From an uncultured Prevotella sp. (lineage in GTDB: Bacteria > Bacteroidota > Bacteroidia > Bacteroidales > Bacteroidaceae), in the NCBI GenBank assembly GCA_934202525.1, contig CAKPYB010000003.1:81750-145749 (forward strand): 64,000 nucleotides of DNA. The letters are read 5' to 3'. Position 1 is the first letter of the stretch. Each line of letters opens with the position of its first letter. The notes below the pieces were generated by a model. That model made no database searches. It saw only the letters and a list, made by a program, of their open reading frames with translations, and was not told where the DNA came from. Shown piece after piece: positions 61,161 to 64,000 of this stretch. A program made the position numbers and the translations under genes.

Positions 61161-63047
61161 TTACTTTTTCTTTACAAGATACTTCATTCCATCTGCAAAT
61201 CTCTTATGTTTTAAGTCACTCATATTCGCCAGTTTTCTGCCGAATCCCATCAAACTGTTCACCTTGAGCGATGAACCTATCTGCTTTTTCAGATAGTCGA
61301 AAATCTCGGCAGCAGTCAGATATTCACCCTCTTTCTCATTCTCAACCAAATCGAAATAGAGCATGAAATACTGGTCTATCGGCTCAGCCACCTCAAACTG
61401 GCAGTTGTTCTTCATGATCAACTTCACCTGTTCCGCATCAAAATAACTCTTCTCGCCATTGTGTAAGGCTGCAAGCGCCTGGGCGAAAAGCTGCTGATAG
61501 TTCGGACGCACGCTCACGTCGATAGGCCCCGTCAGTTCCACACCGATGAATCTTCGGTTGCCGGATGGGTCGGTGAGTATATCCTTCATGTTACTCGTGG
61601 CGATGAACGAGGCGAGACGAGGAAATTCCATGACATGACTGCCGTACGGAGGTTTGTATTTCAGCGTAGGCAACTGGATGAGATTCTTCAGAAATCCCTG
61701 CTGCACCTGTGGCGAAATCTGGTTGAACTCATCGAGATTGATGACCATAAACTGCGCCATCGCCTGATAAACCTGACGTTTTTCTGACAGAATCAGATTA
61801 TCGCTATATCCCCATTGCAGTTCCGGTGGCAACAGCCGGCGACAGAAAGTACTCTTGTTGTAACCCTGCTTGGAAATCAGAAGTGGAGCCACCGAGTTGC
61901 CATACTGGCGATGGGTAAAGCCGCGCCATTGGTCAACCATGCCCAGAAACCAGGTGTAGAACCAGTCTGCCCAGTAAGGATTGCTAGTAGGAACCGTACG
62001 AGCCAAGGCACGGATATGGTCCTTCCCGTCCCATTTGTCGTAGCATTGGAAGAGATATTCATCTATCGGATTGTAGTTTTTGATGTAATCAGACTCCAGA
62101 AAATTCCTTACATCCTTGATGCTCACCCTTATATCTGCGAGCTGCACCTCCAGTGTCATGCGCTTCTGCACTCTCGGATCTACGGGCTGGAAACCATACC
62201 AACCTTTCTCTTTCGGCATGTATTCCACGAATTTCATCACCGTGTTGTATCTGAAGTTATATTTACTTTTCAGCAGCTGCATCATGCTCATGATATTCTC
62301 GCGAACGCTGTTCTTATCTCCTTTCTTTTCCTCTTCCGGAGTAGCGGATTCAGACATCAATAGCTGATTATCTTCCGTGTTGGAAGCCAGGTTCTGCGGA
62401 CGCATCTTGCTGTCAATCTTTATCGCCACCGCCTTACTGTTGAAATAAGGTTTCGCATCGAGCGTCATCATAAAACTGTTGTGCATCGAAGGCTCAAAAG
62501 ACAGGTTAGAGCCCGCTTCTATCGAAGGTTTCGGTCCGTCTGTAAGAATCGAAGCTTTCGCAATCGCCTGGTATACAGGCAGAATCTGCTGGTATGCGAT
62601 GCGGTAAAGTCGTTCGGCATCCGCCTCCTCAGCAGGCAGCGAATCATCTTCATTGCTGAATTTCACCAATACGATAACCGACTTACCATCAGCACCTTCC
62701 AGCGCAGCAAAGGTAGAAGGCAGCATGGCAACCGAGCTCTTCACGCCCTCCACGCCGTCTGCATCCGTGATGTTTCCGAATTTCAGCAGCAGGATACCAT
62801 TGCAAGTCTTCATCTTCAGGTTGTTGTTTTCGTCTTTGGCGAATTCGGCAGCGGGGTAGATGTGCATCCATGTTGGCATGTCCTTGTAATATTCGTATCC
62901 GCTTTCCATATAAGGCACGCATTCGCGGAAGTGGGTAACAGTAAGCCTGCTATCATCCTTTGCGATACGTTGCAGCAACTTCTCCATCGTCTTGGTGCTG
63001 ACGAGGAGCTGCTTCTTGTTGTTTGTATGAACTATAGTTACCTTCAT
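61161..63047 (-). CDS. VapE/VirE-domain primase-helicase-like protein with BT4734-like N-terminus
   Basis: 628 residues. N-terminal ~200 residues match the BT4734-like primase-type domain in character (VTHFRECVPYMESGYEYYKDMPTWMHIYPAAEF..., ALEGADGKSVIVLVKFS). The C-terminal half is a VapE/VirE-type SF3-like ATPase: APLLISKQGYNKSTFCRRLLPPELQWGYSDNL (P-loop near residue 398, with Asn where GKS/GKT loops have Gly), MAQFMVINLDEFNQISPQVQQGFLKNLIQLP (Walker B) and RLASFIATSNMKDILTDPSGNRRFIGVEL. This protein type is usual on integrated elements and phage-related islands and may start replication. Repeats flank both ends of the gene. Confidence 0.85.
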   Translation of the reverse strand: MKVTIVHTNNKKQLLVSTKTMEKLLQRIAKDDSRLTVTHFRECVPYMESGYEYYKDMPTWMHIYPAAEFAKDENNNLKMKTCNGILLLKFGNITDADGVEGVKSSVAMLPSTFAALEGADGKSVIVLVKFSNEDDSLPAEEADAERLYRIAYQQILPVYQAIAKASILTDGPKPSIEAGSNLSFEPSMHNSFMMTLDAKPYFNSKAVAIKIDSKMRPQNLASNTEDNQLLMSESATPEEEKKGDKNSVRENIMSMMQLLKSKYNFRYNTVMKFVEYMPKEKGWYGFQPVDPRVQKRMTLEVQLADIRVSIKDVRNFLESDYIKNYNPIDEYLFQCYDKWDGKDHIRALARTVPTSNPYWADWFYTWFLGMVDQWRGFTHRQYGNSVAPLLISKQGYNKSTFCRRLLPPELQWGYSDNLILSEKRQVYQAMAQFMVINLDEFNQISPQVQQGFLKNLIQLPTLKYKPPYGSHVMEFPRLASFIATSNMKDILTDPSGNRRFIGVELTGPIDVSVRPNYQQLFAQALAALHNGEKSYFDAEQVKLIMKNNCQFEVAEPIDQYFMLYFDLVENEKEGEYLTAAEIFDYLKKQIGSSLKVNSLMGFGRKLANMSDLKHKRFADGMKYLVKKK

Positions 63048-63089
63048 TGTAAATATTTATTAAGATGGTTAATTGTCAATCTATTAGCT

Positions 63090-63152
63090 ATTAACTATAA
63101 ACTGTTAACTATAAACTGTAAACTATAAACTATTAACTATAAACTATAAACT
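63090..63152. repeat. AT-rich tandem repeat TAACTATAAACT
   Basis: About five degenerate copies of (T)AACTATAAACT(G/A)T in 63 bp, just upstream of the VapE-like start. Confidence 0.7.
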
Positions 63153-63220
63153 CTTATCAATGTTGCCCAAAGTTCGGTTGATGAATTGGGCACTCATTTC
63201 CCCTTATGCGGGCAATGGTT

Positions 63221-63286
63221 GCCCGTCACTTGTTCTCCAGTAGCCCGTCACGTGTTCACCGGTAGCCCGTCACGTGTTCTCTGTGG
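63221..63286. repeat. Three 22-bp tandem repeats upstream of the VapE-like gene
   Basis: GCCCGTCACKTGTTC begins at 63221, 63243 and 63265, so the period is 22 bp. A GGGCAA-TGG-TTGCCC hairpin overlaps the first copy. They lie between the DUF6078-type and VapE-like genes. Confidence 0.7.
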
Positions 63287-63334
63287 GACCGTTTAAATGG
63301 CATGGCTGGAACATCTGGAGGGCTGAGAAAAAGA

Positions 63335-63790
63335 TTAGCTTTTAGTGAAATCAATCTCTTCTGAGAAATGGTCGAATTCAACATCTTTATATCCGTATCT
63401 GGCGAAGAGCTGTTTGATATATGCCTGCTGTTCTGGGAGGAGTTTCAGTTGTCCCAGTTTGTAACGGTAGTATTGTCCTTTGCTACCGAGGTAGTCTCTC
63501 ATTTCGGCGCGCAGTGCAGGCGCATCTTTCACTTTCATTTCGGCAAAGAGATTGTCGAACCCCCATGCCATTTTCACGACACGCAGCGGTGCGAAGTACT
63601 TGCATTCTCCGTTTTTCAGGGCATTTGGGAAGATGGCATCCCCTCTATCAGTCTTCTCGTTTTTATAGAGACCGGATAGATAGTGGATACATTTGTTTTT
63701 CATCGGACATGGTTCGGTGAAACAGTAGGTGATGTTGCTAGGTACGTTTCCGTACTCAAAAGCCTTTTTCAATAATTCCTTTTCATCCAT
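63335..63790 (-). CDS. DUF6078-type small Cys-containing protein
   Basis: 151 residues, cytoplasmic. N-terminal ITYCFTEPCPMKNKCIHYLSGLYK (about 20-43) has three Cys and a His that could bind a metal; GECKYFAPLRVVKMAWGFDNLFAEM and YLGSKGQYYRYKLGQLKLLPEQQAYIKQLFARYGYKDVEFDHFSEEI follow. I know the family only as a conserved domain of unknown function in Prevotella/Bacteroides. It is upstream of the VapE-like gene on the same strand, 287 bp apart with the repeats between. A TATTTTTGC -7 box is at 63833-63841. Confidence 0.72.
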   Translation of the reverse strand: MDEKELLKKAFEYGNVPSNITYCFTEPCPMKNKCIHYLSGLYKNEKTDRGDAIFPNALKNGECKYFAPLRVVKMAWGFDNLFAEMKVKDAPALRAEMRDYLGSKGQYYRYKLGQLKLLPEQQAYIKQLFARYGYKDVEFDHFSEEIDFTKS

Positions 63791-63832
63791 GTTTCTTAAG
63801 TATTAAGAATAAAACATTCTGTTTTACTAAAC

Positions 63833-63841
63833 GCAAAAATA
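63833..63841 (-). promoter_or_regulatory. -7 box of the DUF6078-type gene
   Basis: Minus-strand TATTTTTGC, 43 bp before the start. Confidence 0.55.
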
Positions 63842-63948
63842 TCCTGTTTATTGCCTTAAAAATGCTATTTTTTTCAGTTCATAAAGCATTTTTTTCGATC
63901 CCAATCAGCAAAAACATGATACTTCGTAAGCGGCTCCGCGTTTATACC

Positions 63949-63980
63949 ATTGTAGTCTTCTCTTTTGTTCGTACCTTTGC
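63949..63980 (+). promoter_or_regulatory. Promoter of a gene beyond the window
   Basis: ATTG (63949-63952), 19 bp, TACCTTTGC (63972-63980), pointing out of the window. A TGATACTTC motif lies at 63918. Confidence 0.5.
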
Positions 63981-64000
63981 ACCATAATTTTAAAATCACA

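Noticed and set aside
63090..63286. Tandem repeats that might be read as a CRISPR array
   Set aside because: Units are directly adjacent with no unique spacers, and no cas genes are nearby.

Overview
The window looks like a chromosomal segment of a gut Bacteroidota of the Prevotella/Segatella type. The evidence is SusC/SusD pairs, Bacteroidota-type promoters (a TAnnTTTGC -7 box, sometimes with TTTG about 19-20 bp upstream), A-rich leaders with few Shine-Dalgarno sites, and many Bacteroidota-only families (DUF3810, DUF6377, DUF4143 ATPases, BT4734/VapE-like proteins). It contains no rRNA, tRNA, complete insertion sequence or CRISPR array that I could recognise. Assignment to species is inference.

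Layout. 1-5.8 kb: the end of a polysaccharide utilisation locus (partial SusC, SusD) facing a GH5 glucanase. 6-16.6 kb: housekeeping genes (EamA transporter, cyclophilin, HAD phosphatase, dnaK with a sigma-54-like promoter, a carboxynorspermidine dehydrogenase-like/recA operon, CrcB) and a shortened AAA-ATPase. 16.7-20.6 kb: an accessory zone with a VWA protein, a lipoprotein behind a structured leader, a polyvalent-protein-type kinase, two sets of 22-bp repeats and a remarkable run of hairpins ending in a T-tract (about 19.83-20.05 kb). 20.6-24.4 kb: a four-gene minus-strand operon joining a sigma factor-macro-like fusion, an unknown protein, an agmatine/peptidyl-arginine deiminase and an ADP-ribosylglycohydrolase. 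24.6-29.7 kb: an ECF sigma factor and its likely local regulon. Three promoters share TTTTTACT-N15-GGTCATA and drive a small secreted protein, a lipoprotein esterase/SUMF operon, and the sigma/anti-sigma/Spy-like operon itself.

29.7-39.1 kb: DUF3810 protease-like protein, a 34-residue small ORF with a strong Shine-Dalgarno, an M15 peptidase and Lrp regulator divergent from a MetE-like protein, GreA, a membrane MutS, two nitroreductases, and a candidate small RNA. 39.2-43.7 kb: a TonB receptor and surface lipoprotein operon. 43.8-45.2 kb: a DUF4143 ATPase behind three operator-like dyads spaced exactly 33 bp. 45.3-55.9 kb: a starch (Sus-like) locus with a divergent DUF6377 sensor-regulator, SusC, SusD, GH97 alpha-glucosidase and GH13 amylase. 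56-64 kb: a carboxypeptidase-regulatory-like protein, a secreted protein, an AAA ATPase, NhaD, and a VapE/BT4734-like primase-helicase with repeats on both sides.

The strongest candidates for undescribed biology are the ECF regulon, the multi-hairpin RNA region at 19.83-20.05 kb with its flanking repeats, the sigma-macro/ADP-ribose operon, and the structured leader at 17.5-17.8 kb. All calls come from reading the sequence; no database search was run.
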